Of a DNA stretch of 64,000 bases, positions 37,152 through 46,352 are shown piece by piece. The number at the start of each line of letters is the position of its first letter. Position 1 is the first letter of the stretch. Made by a program: the position numbers and the translations under genes. The stretch covers positions 179,195 to 243,194 of the forward strand of contig NZ_FNOX01000013.1 of NCBI RefSeq assembly GCF_900107155.1. The letters are read 5' to 3'. Source of the stretch: Pseudomonas salomonii. Lineage in GTDB: Bacteria > Pseudomonadota > Gammaproteobacteria > Pseudomonadales > Pseudomonadaceae. Below the pieces are notes generated by a model. It did no database searches and was not told the DNA's origin. It saw nothing but the letters and a program-made list of their open reading frames with translations.

Positions 37152-38167
37152 TACTTGTTGCCCCGTGCTTGGACCAGCATGTCTGACAGCTGATGCACGG
37201 CCATGGCGTACATCACACTGCGGTTATAACGCGTGATTGCGTAAAAATTCTTCAGGCCCATCCAGTATTCCGGGCCGTTTGCGCCTTCGAGGCGGAACGC
37301 CGTCACCGGCATATCATCGCGTGGCGCATTCTGACTCGACCAGCCCAGCGCTCGCAACTCCCCGACGGTCTTGACCGGCTCAATACCTTGGGTCAAACCT
37401 TCGTCGGCGCGCTCGCCGGTGACATCGGCGCGGATCACCACCGGTTCGCCAGCCACCCAGCCATGGCGCTTGAAGTAGCTGGCCACGCTGCCGATGGCAT
37501 CGTCCGGGTTGCTCCAGATATTGATGTGGCCGTCACCGTCGAAATCCACCGCATAGGCGCGGAAACTGCTCGGCATAAACTGCGGCAGGCCCATCGCACC
37601 GGCGTAGGAGCCCTTGAGCGTCAACGGGTCGACCTGTTCTTCCCGGGCCAGCAGCAGGAATTCACGCAGCTCCTTGCGGAAAAACTCGGCACGCGGCGGG
37701 TAATCGAAGCCCAGGGTCGACAAGGCGTCGATCACCCGGTAACTGCCGGTGTTGCGCCCGTAGAAGGTTTCGATACCGATGATGGCGACGATAACCTGGG
37801 CGGGCACGCCGTATTCCTGCTCGGCGCGCGCCAGTACCGCTTCGTGCTGGCGCCAGAAGTCCACGCCACGCGCCACGCGGGCGTCGGTGAGGAACATCGG
37901 GCGGTAGTCTTTCCACTGTTTGACGCGCTCGGCGGGACGCGAGATCGCATCAAGGATCGCCTGCTTGCGCTGGGCTTCACGGAACACGCCCATCAGCTGT
38001 TCACCGGCAAAACCGTAGTCGCGGGTCATTTCACCGACAAATTCGGCGACCTGGGGTGAACCATCGTAGTCACCGGCCTGCACCTCTTGCGTCGCGCCCA
38101 GGAGCCCAATCAGGCCCATCCAGGACGCGTGCCGAGTCGCCCAGCCGCGCATTACTTGCATTGACAT
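37151..38167 (-). CDS. mltB: Membrane-bound lytic murein transglycosylase B
   Basis: The 338-residue MltB has a signal-like N-terminus (to about GATQEVQA), the catalytic Glu in AIIGIETFYGRNTGSY, GSYAGAMGLPQFMPSSFRAYAVD and no C-terminal peptidoglycan-binding domain. I chose ATG 38167, which has AAGGTG just upstream; ATG 38161 two codons later is also possible. It is translationally coupled to rlpA. Confidence 0.93.
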   Translation of the reverse strand: MSMQVMRGWATRHASWMGLIGLLGATQEVQAGDYDGSPQVAEFVGEMTRDYGFAGEQLMGVFREAQRKQAILDAISRPAERVKQWKDYRPMFLTDARVARGVDFWRQHEAVLARAEQEYGVPAQVIVAIIGIETFYGRNTGSYRVIDALSTLGFDYPPRAEFFRKELREFLLLAREEQVDPLTLKGSYAGAMGLPQFMPSSFRAYAVDFDGDGHINIWSNPDDAIGSVASYFKRHGWVAGEPVVIRADVTGERADEGLTQGIEPVKTVGELRALGWSSQNAPRDDMPVTAFRLEGANGPEYWMGLKNFYAITRYNRSVMYAMAVHQLSDMLVQARGNK

Positions 38168-38178
38168 CTTCACCTTAT

Positions 38179-39324
38179 TCAAACCTGCGCGATCCACTTG
38201 CGATGCGTGTGAATCGACATCAAAACCCCAAACGCTGACATCAATGTCACCAGCGAAGTTCCGCCGTAGCTAATGAACGGCAACGGCACCCCAACCACCG
38301 GCAACAGGCCACTGACCATACCGATGTTGACGAAAACGTAAACAAAAAAAGTCATGGTCAGGCTGCCGGCGAGCAACTTGCCGAACAGCGTCTGCGCCTG
38401 GGCGGTAATCACCAGGCCGCGACCAATCAACAACACATAGATCAGCAACAGGGCGCAAATGCCCACCAGGCCGAACTCTTCGCCCAATACCGCAATAATG
38501 AAGTCGGTGTGGCTCTCGGGCAAAAAGTCCAGATGCGACTGCGTGCCCAGCAACCAGCCCTTACCAAATACGCCACCGGAACCGATGGCCGCCTTGGACT
38601 GGATAATGTTCCAGCCAGTGCCCAGCGGGTCGCTTTCCGGGTCAAGGAAGGTCAGGATCCGCTGCTTCTGGTAGTCGTGCATAAAGAAGAACCACATCGC
38701 CACGGCGACTGGGATAGCGGCGGCCAGCACGCTGAGGATCCAGCGCCAACGCAGCCCCCCCATAAACAGCACGAACGCGCCGCCCGCGAGGATCAGCAGC
38801 GAGGTGCCGAGGTCGGGCTGGCGCACGATCAAGATAAACGGCACGCCGATCAGGATAAGGCTCACCCCCACGTGCTTGAGTTGCGGCGGCAAGGTGCGCT
38901 TGGACAGGTACCAGGCGATGGTCGCCGGCATCAGGATCTTGAGGAATTCCGAGGGCTGGAAGCGAATCACCCCAGGTATGTTGATCCAGCGCGTCGCGCC
39001 CATCGCGTTGTGGCCCATGACATCCACCACCACCAGCAGCAATACGCCGACGACATACCCCAAGGGCACCCAGCGCGCCATGAACCGCGGCTCCAATTGG
39101 GCGATCACCACCATCGACAACAGACCCAGGCCGAACGACGACGCCTGCTTGATCAGCAAGTCCCAGTTCTTGCCGCTGGCCGAATACAGCACGAACAGGC
39201 TGCCGGCCGCCAAGGTCAGCAGCAGGATCAACAACGGGCCATCAATGTGCATGCGCTGCAGTAACGTCGCACGGCGACGCATCACATCCTCACTGGAGAG
39301 GATGCGGTCAAAATTACTCTTCAC
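38179..39324 (-). CDS. rodA: Rod-shape peptidoglycan glycosyltransferase RodA
   Basis: The 381-residue SEDS protein has ten membrane helices and the family motifs GATRWINIPGVIRFQPSEFLKI and PVVGVPLPFISYGGTS. It polymerises glycan with PBP2 (mrdA). I chose GTG 39324 (reads VKSNFDRILSSEDV), because pseudomonad RodA proteins begin with this SNFDR segment; the GTG overlaps the end of mrdA by 11 bases. An alternative ATG is at 39282. Confidence 0.9.
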   Translation of the reverse strand: MKSNFDRILSSEDVMRRRATLLQRMHIDGPLLILLLTLAAGSLFVLYSASGKNWDLLIKQASSFGLGLLSMVVIAQLEPRFMARWVPLGYVVGVLLLVVVDVMGHNAMGATRWINIPGVIRFQPSEFLKILMPATIAWYLSKRTLPPQLKHVGVSLILIGVPFILIVRQPDLGTSLLILAGGAFVLFMGGLRWRWILSVLAAAIPVAVAMWFFFMHDYQKQRILTFLDPESDPLGTGWNIIQSKAAIGSGGVFGKGWLLGTQSHLDFLPESHTDFIIAVLGEEFGLVGICALLLIYVLLIGRGLVITAQAQTLFGKLLAGSLTMTFFVYVFVNIGMVSGLLPVVGVPLPFISYGGTSLVTLMSAFGVLMSIHTHRKWIAQV

Positions 39325-41212
39325 GGGCCGTAACCTCGGTGCTTGAAGGGGGGCCGCCATATTCGGGTTTGAGCCTGCCGTCGTCGGCCAACAGCCAGGC
39401 GTCCATGATCTGACGCACCACAGGCGCCGCAACGCCGGAGCCGGACTCGCCGTTCTCGACCATCACCGCCACCACGATTTTCGGCGCGTCGGCCGGCGCA
39501 AACCCGACAAACAAGGCGTGGTCGCGGTGACGTTCCTGAACCTTGGAGCGGTCGTACTTCTCGCCCTGCTTGATCGCAACCACCTGGGCCGTGCCGCTTT
39601 TGCCGGCAATACGGTACTGCGCACCGGCTGCGGCCTTGCGCGCCGTACCACGGGCGCCGTGCATCACTTGCTGCATGCCGTGGTTGACCTTGGCCCAGTC
39701 GGACGGGTCGCGCAGCACGATGTCGGGAATCGGGTTTTCATCCACAGGTTTCTGACCTTCGATGGTCTTGGCCAAGTGCGGGCGGTTCCACACGCCTTTG
39801 TTGGCCACCAGCGCGGTGGCCTGGGCCAGTTGCAATGGCGTGGCCTGCATATAGCCCTGGCCGATGCCGAGGATCAGGGTTTCACCCGGGAACCACGCCT
39901 GGCGACGGGTCGCGCGTTTCCACTCCCGCGACGGCATCAAGCCAGGGGATTCTTCGAACATATCCAGGGAGACTTTCTGACCAAGGCCGAACTTGCCCAT
40001 ATAGGCAGACAGCCGATCAATCCCCAGCTTGTGGGCCAGGTCATAAAAATAGGTGTCGTTGGAGCGCATGATCGCGGTGTCCAGGTCGACATAGCCGTCA
40101 CCGGTGCGGTTCCAGTTACGGTATTTGTGATCGTAGTTGGGCAGCATGTAGTAGCCGGGGTCGTACACGCGGCTCGAGGCCGTGACCACACCCGAATCCA
40201 GACCGGCAATCGCCACCGCCGGCTTGATGGTCGAACCCGGCGGGTACAGCCCGCGCAGTACGCGGTTGAACAGCGGCCGATCGATGGAATCACGCAACTC
40301 GGCATAGGCCTTGAAGCTGATACCGGTCACAAACAGGTTCGGGTCGAAACTCGGCTGGCTGACCATCGCCAGTACTTCGCCAGTGGCCGGGTCAAGCGCC
40401 ACCACGGCGCCACGACGACCGCCGAGAGCCATCTCCGCGGCTTCCTGCAACTTGATATCCAGGCTCAGCACAATGTCTTTGCCGGGGATCGGGTCGGTGC
40501 GCTTGAGCACACGCAGCACGCGGCCACGGGCGTTGGTCTCAACTTCTTCGTAACCCACCTGGCCGTGCAACTCCGGCTCGTAGAAACGCTCGATGCCGGT
40601 TTTGCCGATATGGTGGGTGCCGCTGTAATTCACCGGATCGAGGCTTTTCAGCTCTTTCTCGTTGATGCGCCCCATGTAGCCGACCGAGTGCGCGAAGTGT
40701 GCCCCTTGCGGGTAATGCCGCACCAACTGCGCCACCACTTCCACACCCGGCAAACGGAACTGGTTCACCGCAATGCGCGCGATCTGTTCTTCATTGAGCT
40801 CGAACAGGATCGGCACCGGCTCAAATGGCCGACGCCCCTGTTTCATGCGTTTTTCGAAGATCACGCGGTCTTCCGGCGTCAGTTGCAGCACCTCGACGAT
40901 CACGTCGAGGACCTGCTGCCAATCGCCGGAACGCTCGCGGGTCATGCTCAGGCTGAAACTGGGCCGGTTGTCTGCTACCACTACGCCATTGCGGTCGAAA
41001 ATCAACCCGCGGGTCGGCGGGATCGGCTGCACATGCACCCGGTTGTTTTCCGACAACGTGGAGTGATAGTCGTACTGGATCACCTGCAGGTAATACAGGC
41101 GCGCAATCAGCACCGCAATCAGACCCACCACCAAAAAAGCGCCAAACACCACGCGTGCGCGTACCAGACGTGCGTCTTTCTCGTGGTCCTTGATGCGGAT
41201 CGGCTGGGTCAT
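39314..41212 (-). CDS. mrdA: Penicillin-binding protein 2
   Basis: The 632-residue transpeptidase has one N-terminal helix (about 22-42), a dimerisation domain, and the motifs SxxK (PGSTIKPAV), SxN (MRSNDTYFY) and KSGT (IAGKSGTAQVVAI). It forms the elongasome core with RodA. I chose ATG 41212 (MTQPIRIKDHEKD). The gene row rlmH-mrdA-rodA-mltB-rlpA-dacA is standard. Confidence 0.96.
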   Translation of the reverse strand: MTQPIRIKDHEKDARLVRARVVFGAFLVVGLIAVLIARLYYLQVIQYDYHSTLSENNRVHVQPIPPTRGLIFDRNGVVVADNRPSFSLSMTRERSGDWQQVLDVIVEVLQLTPEDRVIFEKRMKQGRRPFEPVPILFELNEEQIARIAVNQFRLPGVEVVAQLVRHYPQGAHFAHSVGYMGRINEKELKSLDPVNYSGTHHIGKTGIERFYEPELHGQVGYEEVETNARGRVLRVLKRTDPIPGKDIVLSLDIKLQEAAEMALGGRRGAVVALDPATGEVLAMVSQPSFDPNLFVTGISFKAYAELRDSIDRPLFNRVLRGLYPPGSTIKPAVAIAGLDSGVVTASSRVYDPGYYMLPNYDHKYRNWNRTGDGYVDLDTAIMRSNDTYFYDLAHKLGIDRLSAYMGKFGLGQKVSLDMFEESPGLMPSREWKRATRRQAWFPGETLILGIGQGYMQATPLQLAQATALVANKGVWNRPHLAKTIEGQKPVDENPIPDIVLRDPSDWAKVNHGMQQVMHGARGTARKAAAGAQYRIAGKSGTAQVVAIKQGEKYDRSKVQERHRDHALFVGFAPADAPKIVVAVMVENGESGSGVAAPVVRQIMDAWLLADDGRLKPEYGGPPSSTEVTAREE

Positions 41213-41227
41213 CGGCAATGGCGCAGA

Positions 41228-41695
41228 TTATTTGTGGTAAGGGTGCCCGGACAGAACTGTCCAGGCGCGATACAGCTGTTCACCGATCAGAATCCTTACC
41301 AACGGGTGCGGCAACGTGAGTGCCGACAGCGACCAGCGCTGGTCCGCCCGCGCGCAGACTTCCGGCGCCAGCCCTTCGGGGCCGCCGACCATGAAGTTGA
41401 CGGTACGCGAGTCCAGGCGCCAGCGGTCCAGTTCGACCGCCAACTGCTCGGTGCTCCAGGGCTTGCCGTGCACCTCGAGGGTGACGATGCGCTCGTTGGG
41501 GCCGACCTTGGCCAGCATGGCTTCGCCTTCCTGACGGATAAAGCGCGCCACGTCGGCATTCTTGCCCCGGGTGTTGAGCGGTATTTCCACCAGCTCCAGC
41601 GACAGCTCAGCGGGCAGACGCTTGGCATACTCGTGCCAGCCTTCTTCCACCCACTTGGGCATGCGTGAACCGACAGCGATCAGACGCAGGCGCAC
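41228..41695 (-). CDS. rlmH: 23S rRNA m3-pseudouridine 1915 methyltransferase RlmH
   Basis: The 155-residue SPOUT enzyme has the pattern [19 protein letters not shown]...[21 protein letters not shown]...[14 protein letters not shown]. The start is a GTG at 41695 with AGGA six bases before it, giving the family N-terminus. rsfS, nine bases upstream, also acts on the ribosome. Confidence 0.95.
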
Positions 41696-41704
41696 AGCCG
41701 TTCC

Positions 41705-42199
41705 TTATTCCTGGTCTTTGTTGAGCTTGTCGAAGTGCGCGTGGCCCACTTCCGGGCTGTGGTGCTTGCCATCCGCCGCGCGGCTCTGCTCGGCGCCTTT
41801 CCACAGACGCTCCAGGTCGTAGAACTGACGGGCGTTGCTGGTCATCATGTGAACGATCACGTCGTCCATGTCCAGCAGTACCCAGTCGCTGTCGCCCTTG
41901 CCTTCTTCACCCAGTGGCTTGACGCCCTGGGCTTTGACGGCTTCGCGAACCTTGTCGAGCATCGCGCCGATCTGGCGGTTGGACGTACCAGTGGCAATGA
42001 TCATGTAGTCGGTGATGCTTTGCTTGTCGCGCACGTCCAGTACCTGGATGTCCTGGGCTTTAACGTCTTCCAGGGCCGCCACGGCGACTTTTACCAGCTC
42101 TTCGCCAGCCAGCTCTGGGCCGGTGTGCGCTTCTACCGGCAGCGGGGCGCTTTTGAAAGTGCCTTTGCGCTTAACTTTGCTTACGTCTTTGTTCGTCAT
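41705..42199 (-). CDS. rsfS: Ribosome silencing factor
   Basis: RsfS binds uL14 and blocks subunit joining in starved cells. The 164-residue protein has the domain (about 35-140) with AALEDVKAQDIQVLDVRDKQSITDYMIIATGTS and DWVLLDMDDVIVHMM. The first 30 residues are an extension with no visible Shine-Dalgarno before ATG 42199, so the true start may be further in. It is followed by rlmH in the standard order nadD-rsfS-rlmH. Confidence 0.88.
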   Translation of the reverse strand: MTNKDVSKVKRKGTFKSAPLPVEAHTGPELAGEELVKVAVAALEDVKAQDIQVLDVRDKQSITDYMIIATGTSNRQIGAMLDKVREAVKAQGVKPLGEEGKGDSDWVLLDMDDVIVHMMTSNARQFYDLERLWKGAEQSRAADGKHHSPEVGHAHFDKLNKDQE

Positions 42200-42268
42200 A
42201 TAAAACTCGTTTTGCTCGTATGTTCGGGCGCTCGCTGCACGAATGTTCGTGCGATCAAGCGCGCCTTT

Positions 42269-42916
42269 TCAGTTCGACGCACGGTAAAGCCCGTGCGCAT
42301 CGATGTAGGCCAGGACCGCGTCAGGCACCAGGAAACGTACCGACTTCCCGCTGGCCAGCAGTTGACGGATCTGGGTGGCGGACACCGCAAGCGGGGTCTG
42401 CCAGACGAATGCAATATTCCCGTTCGGCCCGGTCAGGGCCAAGGGGTCACTTACCGACCGCGCGGCCAGCAGGTTGCGCAAGGCATCCGGCGGTTCGCTG
42501 TCGGCATCCGGGCGTTGCAAAACCAGGATGTGGCAATGCTGGAGGAGTTCCTCCCAGCGATGCCAAGAGGGCAGGCCGCAAAATGCGTCCCAGCCCAAAA
42601 GCAGAAACAACTGGTCATCTGCGGCCAACTCGGCGCGCATCAGTTCCAGGGTGTCGACAGTGTAGGACGGTTTATCGCGTTTGAGTTCGCGGTCGTCCAC
42701 CACCAGCGGCGATATACCTTCTACAGCCAGGCGCACCATTTCCAGGCGTTGCTGCGCAGACACCTGCGGCATATCGCGATGGGGCGGGCGCGCATTGGGC
42801 ATCACACGCAACTCATCCAGCGCGAGGGCATCCGCGACTTCCAGGGCACTGCGCAAATGGCCGATGTGCACAGGGTCGAAGGTGCCGCCGAGCAGCCCGA
42901 TGCGTTTACCCGTCAA
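42269..42916 (-). CDS. nadD: Nicotinate-nucleotide adenylyltransferase
   Basis: NadD makes nicotinate adenine dinucleotide. The 215-residue nucleotidyltransferase has GGTFDPVHIGHLR at the start and the late ISATQIR motif (here VSATQIRQLLASGKSVRFLVPDAV). The start is a TTG at 42916 that overlaps the proA stop (TTGA), an indication of coupling. It lies between proA and rsfS. Confidence 0.94.
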   Translation of the reverse strand: MTGKRIGLLGGTFDPVHIGHLRSALEVADALALDELRVMPNARPPHRDMPQVSAQQRLEMVRLAVEGISPLVVDDRELKRDKPSYTVDTLELMRAELAADDQLFLLLGWDAFCGLPSWHRWEELLQHCHILVLQRPDADSEPPDALRNLLAARSVSDPLALTGPNGNIAFVWQTPLAVSATQIRQLLASGKSVRFLVPDAVLAYIDAHGLYRASN

Positions 42917-44178
42917 GTGCGCACATGACCGTCGCCGAACACCACGTACTTCTCGCTGGTCAGGCCTTCCAGGCCGACCGGGCCGCGTGCGTGGAGCTTG
43001 TCGGTGGAAATGCCGATCTCCGCCCCCAGGCCATACTCGAAGCCGTCGGCAAAACGCGTCGAGGCGTTGATCATCACCGAGGCGGAATCCACTTCGGTGA
43101 GGAAACGCCGGGCATCGCTGAAATGCTCGGAAACAATGGCGTCGGTGTGCTTGGAGCCGTATTTGTTGATGTGTTCGATGGCCTGGTCCAGGTCGTCGAC
43201 GATGCGAATCGACAGGATCGGCGCCGTGTACTCGGTGTACCAGTCGTCTTCAGTGGCTTCGATCACGTCAGCGCCCAGCAGTGCACGGGTGCGTTCGCAG
43301 CCGCGCAGTTCCACGCCCTTGTCACGGTAGATGGCAGCCAGCGGCGGCAGCACGCGCTCGGCAATGCCGACGTGCACCAGCAGGGTTTCCATGGTGTTGC
43401 ACGGGGCGTAGCGGTGGGTCTTGGCGTTGTCGGCGATACGGATCGCCTTGTCGAGGTCGGCCGCGATGTCGATGTACACATGGCACACGCCGTCCAAGTG
43501 CTTGATCACTGGCACCTTGGCATCACGGCTGACGCGTTCGATCAGGCTCTTGCCACCACGCGGCACGATCACGTCGACGAATTCCGGCATGGTGATCAAC
43601 GCGCCTACGGCAGCGCGATCAGTGGTTTCCACCACCTGCACCACTTCAGCCGGCAGCTCGGCCACGGCCAGGCCCTGCTGAATGCACACAGCAATGGCGC
43701 GGTTGGAATGGATCGCCTCGGAACCGCCACGCAGGATGGTCGCGTTGCCCGACTTGAGGCACAGGCTCGCAGCGTCGATGGTCACGTTCGGGCGCGACTC
43801 ATAGATGATGCCGATCACACCCAGGGGCACGCGCATCTTGCCCACCTGAATGCCGGACGGCAGATAGCGCATATCGCGGATTTCACCGATGGGGTCAGGC
43901 AGCTTGGCCACCTGACGCAGGCCTTCGATCATGTCGTCGATACGTGCCGGGGTCAGCGCCAGGCGGTCCAGCAGGGCCGGCTCCAGGCCATTGGCGCGGC
44001 CGTTGGCCAGGTCCAGTTCGTTGGCGGCGGCCAACTCGGAGCGCGAAGCATCCAGAGCATCGGCGGCAGCCAGCAGGGCACGGTTCTTCTGCGCAGTGCT
44101 CGCACGGGCGATCAACCGCGAGGCCTGCCGGGCAGCGCGACCCAGGCGGGTCATGTAGTCAAGAACGGACTCAGTCAT
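42913..44178 (-). CDS. proA: Gamma-glutamyl phosphate reductase
   Basis: The 421-residue aldehyde-dehydrogenase-fold enzyme reduces gamma-glutamyl phosphate in proline synthesis. The catalytic Cys lies in TVHRYAPCNTMETLLVH-type context (here KTHRYAPCNTMETLL), and the cofactor region is IYESRPNVTIDAASLCLKSG. It begins the proA-nadD-rsfS-rlmH row and is divergent from the broken mpg. Confidence 0.96.
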   Translation of the reverse strand: MTESVLDYMTRLGRAARQASRLIARASTAQKNRALLAAADALDASRSELAAANELDLANGRANGLEPALLDRLALTPARIDDMIEGLRQVAKLPDPIGEIRDMRYLPSGIQVGKMRVPLGVIGIIYESRPNVTIDAASLCLKSGNATILRGGSEAIHSNRAIAVCIQQGLAVAELPAEVVQVVETTDRAAVGALITMPEFVDVIVPRGGKSLIERVSRDAKVPVIKHLDGVCHVYIDIAADLDKAIRIADNAKTHRYAPCNTMETLLVHVGIAERVLPPLAAIYRDKGVELRGCERTRALLGADVIEATEDDWYTEYTAPILSIRIVDDLDQAIEHINKYGSKHTDAIVSEHFSDARRFLTEVDSASVMINASTRFADGFEYGLGAEIGISTDKLHARGPVGLEGLTSEKYVVFGDGHVRT

Positions 44179-44352
44179 GGTCAGGGAGTCTTGGCAAAGA
44201 GGAAAGCGGCAGATTATAGCTGTGACGCCGCCCGACTGACAGCGGTGAGGGGCGGATGGTCGAAATGAACTGTAAAAACTTGGGGTTCAGCGGTAATTAA
44301 GGTGGGAGTTGTTATTATTCGGTCACATTTAGCCGTATTAACCTGTGCCGCC

Positions 44353-44688
44353 ATGTCCAGTTTTGCCCCACAGCTCCCCGCCAGCGCCCTGCCCGACAGC
44401 TTCTTCGACCGTGACGCGCAAATACTTGCGCGCCAATTGCTCGGCAAAGTCATCCGCCACCGCGTTGGTGAAACCTGGCTTTCGGCGCGAATTATCGAAA
44501 CCGAAGCCTATTACGTGGCCGAAAAAGGCAGCCATGCCTCACTCGGCTACACAGAAAAGCGTAAGGCTTTGTTTCTGGATGGTGGGCACATCTACATGTA
44601 CTACGCCCGTGGCGGCGATTCGCTGAACTTCAGCGCCCACGGCCCCGGCAATGCGGTGCTGATCAAGACGGTAGCTTTTAACCTGTGA
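44353..44688 (+). pseudogene. mpg: 5' part of mpg (3-methyladenine DNA glycosylase), split by the island
   Basis: Codons 1-105 of an AAG-family alkylpurine DNA glycosylase are intact (LLGKVIRHRV, IIETEAYYVAEKGSHAS, HIYMYYARGGDSLNFSAHGPGNAVLIK). The frame then runs into the element and stops after TVAFNL at 44688. The other part is at 57061-57438. Joining the two through the shared TGATCAA core restores GNAVLIKSAYPWVDE and a 227-residue protein, the normal length. The truncated product lacks the C-terminal half of the active site and should be inactive. Excision of the island would restore the gene exactly. Confidence 0.93.
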
Positions 44689-44746
44689 TTTTTTGGGTGT
44701 CGTTTCATCACTGGGATCATACCTAACCCCCCGGCTTTTCTCACAG
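44660..44746 (+). repeat. attL: core plus left-end arm of the island, copy 1
   Basis: The core TGATCAA is at 44660-44666. To its right runs an arm that includes AACCTG at 44680-44685, 13 bases from the core. The whole block is repeated at 46027-46113 with four differences that I can count. This is the left junction of the integrated element with mpg. Confidence 0.85.
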
Positions 44747-44831
44747 CGTATGCGGCATGCGATGGATCATGACGGCTCCACTTGACCAACTACTCCGATC
44801 AATGACAATGGCGGAAATATTAGGAGCGGTC

Positions 44832-45998
44832 ATGAACGCAAATCGGATTTTGGTAGGGGTCTGGGCCGCCGTTGGTGTGGGGGTTGTCGTTGCGATTGGG
44901 GTGCTCGGTGCTTATGGGCATTACCTTGGCCCAGTTTCTCGGAACGCCACAGATTGGGGAAGCTTCGGATCAGTGATGGCGGGGGCGTTCACCCTACTCA
45001 GTTCGTTCGCGACCATTGGAACGTTACTATTTCTTTACCTTCAACAATTGAAGGGTGAAGAACGCCAGATTTTACTGGACATAGAAAATCAGGATAAACA
45101 GCAAAAGCACGACATTGTTGTCGAAAAGCAGTTGGCTGCTTTGACATTTGAACAATACCTTAATCATCGAAAGGTTTTTATTGAAAGGCTAAATGAACAA
45201 TCCGTTTTTTTTAGGGGGGATATAGGCTTCGCTGATCCAGATAGGGTCTACACAGCAATGTTTGCTAAAAACAGCCCTAGCCATTGTGAGTATAAGGTTG
45301 AGATCGGTAAGCCGGAAAATGCCAAAGCCTATGACCTTACGGACTGTCTAGCGATTTACGCCTCTATTAGCGAGCTATTAGAAAATTACCGCGACATGGA
45401 AAAACACCTAGTTCTTGTTCAGAAAATTGTTCACCTGCAAGGCTGTCTCGGAATGACTTATGTCGGGGCACATAAAGAAGGTGATATTTTCTTTATGGGT
45501 CTGAATGCAGGGCTAAATATATACGACATATCAAAAACATTGCAGAGAATAGAACGGGTTCTCAACTCAATTCTTTTTTTCACTGGAAACGAAAAGGCTG
45601 CCTCAATTCAGCATAAAGGACAAAGCTCACTTATTCGTGATGGGCTTTATAAAACTCTAACGGAGTATCATCGAGCGAAAGGCGGGATTGAACTGCGATT
45701 TCAAATTGAGGCATTGCCTTATCTTCACGAACTTTATGAGATTAGTCAGATCCACTTCATAGTTACGGAAAGAATTCTCGAGAAAACCTATTTCGCACTG
45801 GCAACCATGTTTTGCAGTCATTGCGAAATAGAAAAACTTGCAGATTTCGACTACGCAGATGAATTAACAACTATTATCCTTCGCGAAATTGAAACGGCAA
45901 AAAATCAATACGCTGATAACCCTGATGAAATGAAAATTTTGAACAGAGCCGACAGTTGTCTCTGGGCGGCAATGAACCACCTTGGAGTAACTGAATAA
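44832..45998 (+). CDS. Two-transmembrane protein, candidate phage-defence effector
   Basis: The 388-residue protein has two N-terminal helices (about residues 6-28 and 48-70) with WGSFGSVMAGAFTLLSSFAT between them. A charged coiled coil follows (LQQLKGEERQILLDIENQDKQQKHD), then a long soluble domain. This plan and the WGxFG...LLFLYLQQ pattern recall putative abortive-infection (putAbiC) and retron Ec48-type membrane effectors. I see no reverse transcriptase or retron RNA here. ATG 44832 has AGGAG five bases upstream; an upstream frame from 44757 is open but lacks such a site. It is the sole gene of the att-flanked cassette. The function is inferred from resemblance only. Confidence 0.6.
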   Translation: MNANRILVGVWAAVGVGVVVAIGVLGAYGHYLGPVSRNATDWGSFGSVMAGAFTLLSSFATIGTLLFLYLQQLKGEERQILLDIENQDKQQKHDIVVEKQLAALTFEQYLNHRKVFIERLNEQSVFFRGDIGFADPDRVYTAMFAKNSPSHCEYKVEIGKPENAKAYDLTDCLAIYASISELLENYRDMEKHLVLVQKIVHLQGCLGMTYVGAHKEGDIFFMGLNAGLNIYDISKTLQRIERVLNSILFFTGNEKAASIQHKGQSSLIRDGLYKTLTEYHRAKGGIELRFQIEALPYLHELYEISQIHFIVTERILEKTYFALATMFCSHCEIEKLADFDYADELTTIILREIETAKNQYADNPDEMKILNRADSCLWAAMNHLGVTE

Positions 45999-46026
45999 AA
46001 ATATCAGGTAACGCTATTTACCTATT

Positions 46027-46113
46027 TGATCAAGGCGGTAGCGTTTAACCTGTGATTTTTTGGGTGTCGTTTCATCACTGGGATCATACCTATCCCCCCG
46101 GATTTTCTCACTC
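46027..46113 (+). repeat. Internal attP-like site, copy 2 of the left-end block
   Basis: The core TGATCAA is at 46027-46033, with AACCTG at 46047-46052 on the right and CAGGTA at 46005-46010 on the left. The right side repeats the attL block (44660-44746) nearly base for base through GGTGTCGTTTCATCACTGGG and beyond. A short dyad AGGTAA-CGCTAT-TTACCT (46006-46023) lies directly left of the core. Confidence 0.8.
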
Positions 46114-46352
46114 CGTGGGTATTGGCCCGGTTGCGAACGCCCGGCCAATGATGCGTTAAAAGCTCTTGTAGTCCGATCAGGGTGGTTTGATGTGCGGGGA
46201 CTTGTACCCGTGCAGAAAATCGCCGGGAATGGCTTCTATGCCTGCAATAATCCGTTGCTTTTGGCATTACAGATACACGCTTCGCGTTTGGCGTGCGGTG
46301 GCTCGCCTATTCTGGTGATCGCTTCGCTTTTTTAAAAGAAAGTTCAAAGGCG

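Larger units (their letters stand above)
44660..46026. mobile_element. 1.37-kb one-gene cassette flanked by att copies
   Basis: This unit lies between two near-identical att blocks (cores at 44660-44666 and 46027-46033) and contains only the two-transmembrane gene. The left side of the internal core holds CAGGTA (46005-46010), and the same hexamer lies left of the core at attR (57042-57047). So the internal site has the two-arm shape expected of a complete attP. The reading as a separately acquired, recombinase-addressed cassette is inference. Confidence 0.6.

Noticed and set aside
39518..41668. A 716-codon open frame antisense to mrdA and rlmH
   Set aside because: It is a shadow of two strongly conserved genes, and its translation has no family features.
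44601..44789. Minus-strand peptide GMIPVMKRHPKNHRL shared with 46022-46267
   Set aside because: The two att blocks are repeated DNA, so both frames share this peptide by necessity. The base differences change residues, there is no ribosome binding site, and the frames end differently. I treat it as DNA-level att homology, not a gene.
44757..44831. Upstream start for the two-transmembrane gene
   Set aside because: The frame is open from 44757, but ATG 44832 alone has an AGGAG at the correct spacing and gives a membrane-protein N-terminus.
44689..46026. Retron RNA or reverse transcriptase accompanying the Ec48-like effector
   Set aside because: Only one gene fits between the att copies. No reverse-transcriptase frame with a YxDD motif is present in the window, so the gene is not called a retron.
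46060..46335. A 91-codon plus-strand frame right of the internal att
   Set aside because: It begins inside the att arm, has no ribosome binding site and has no recognisable motif.
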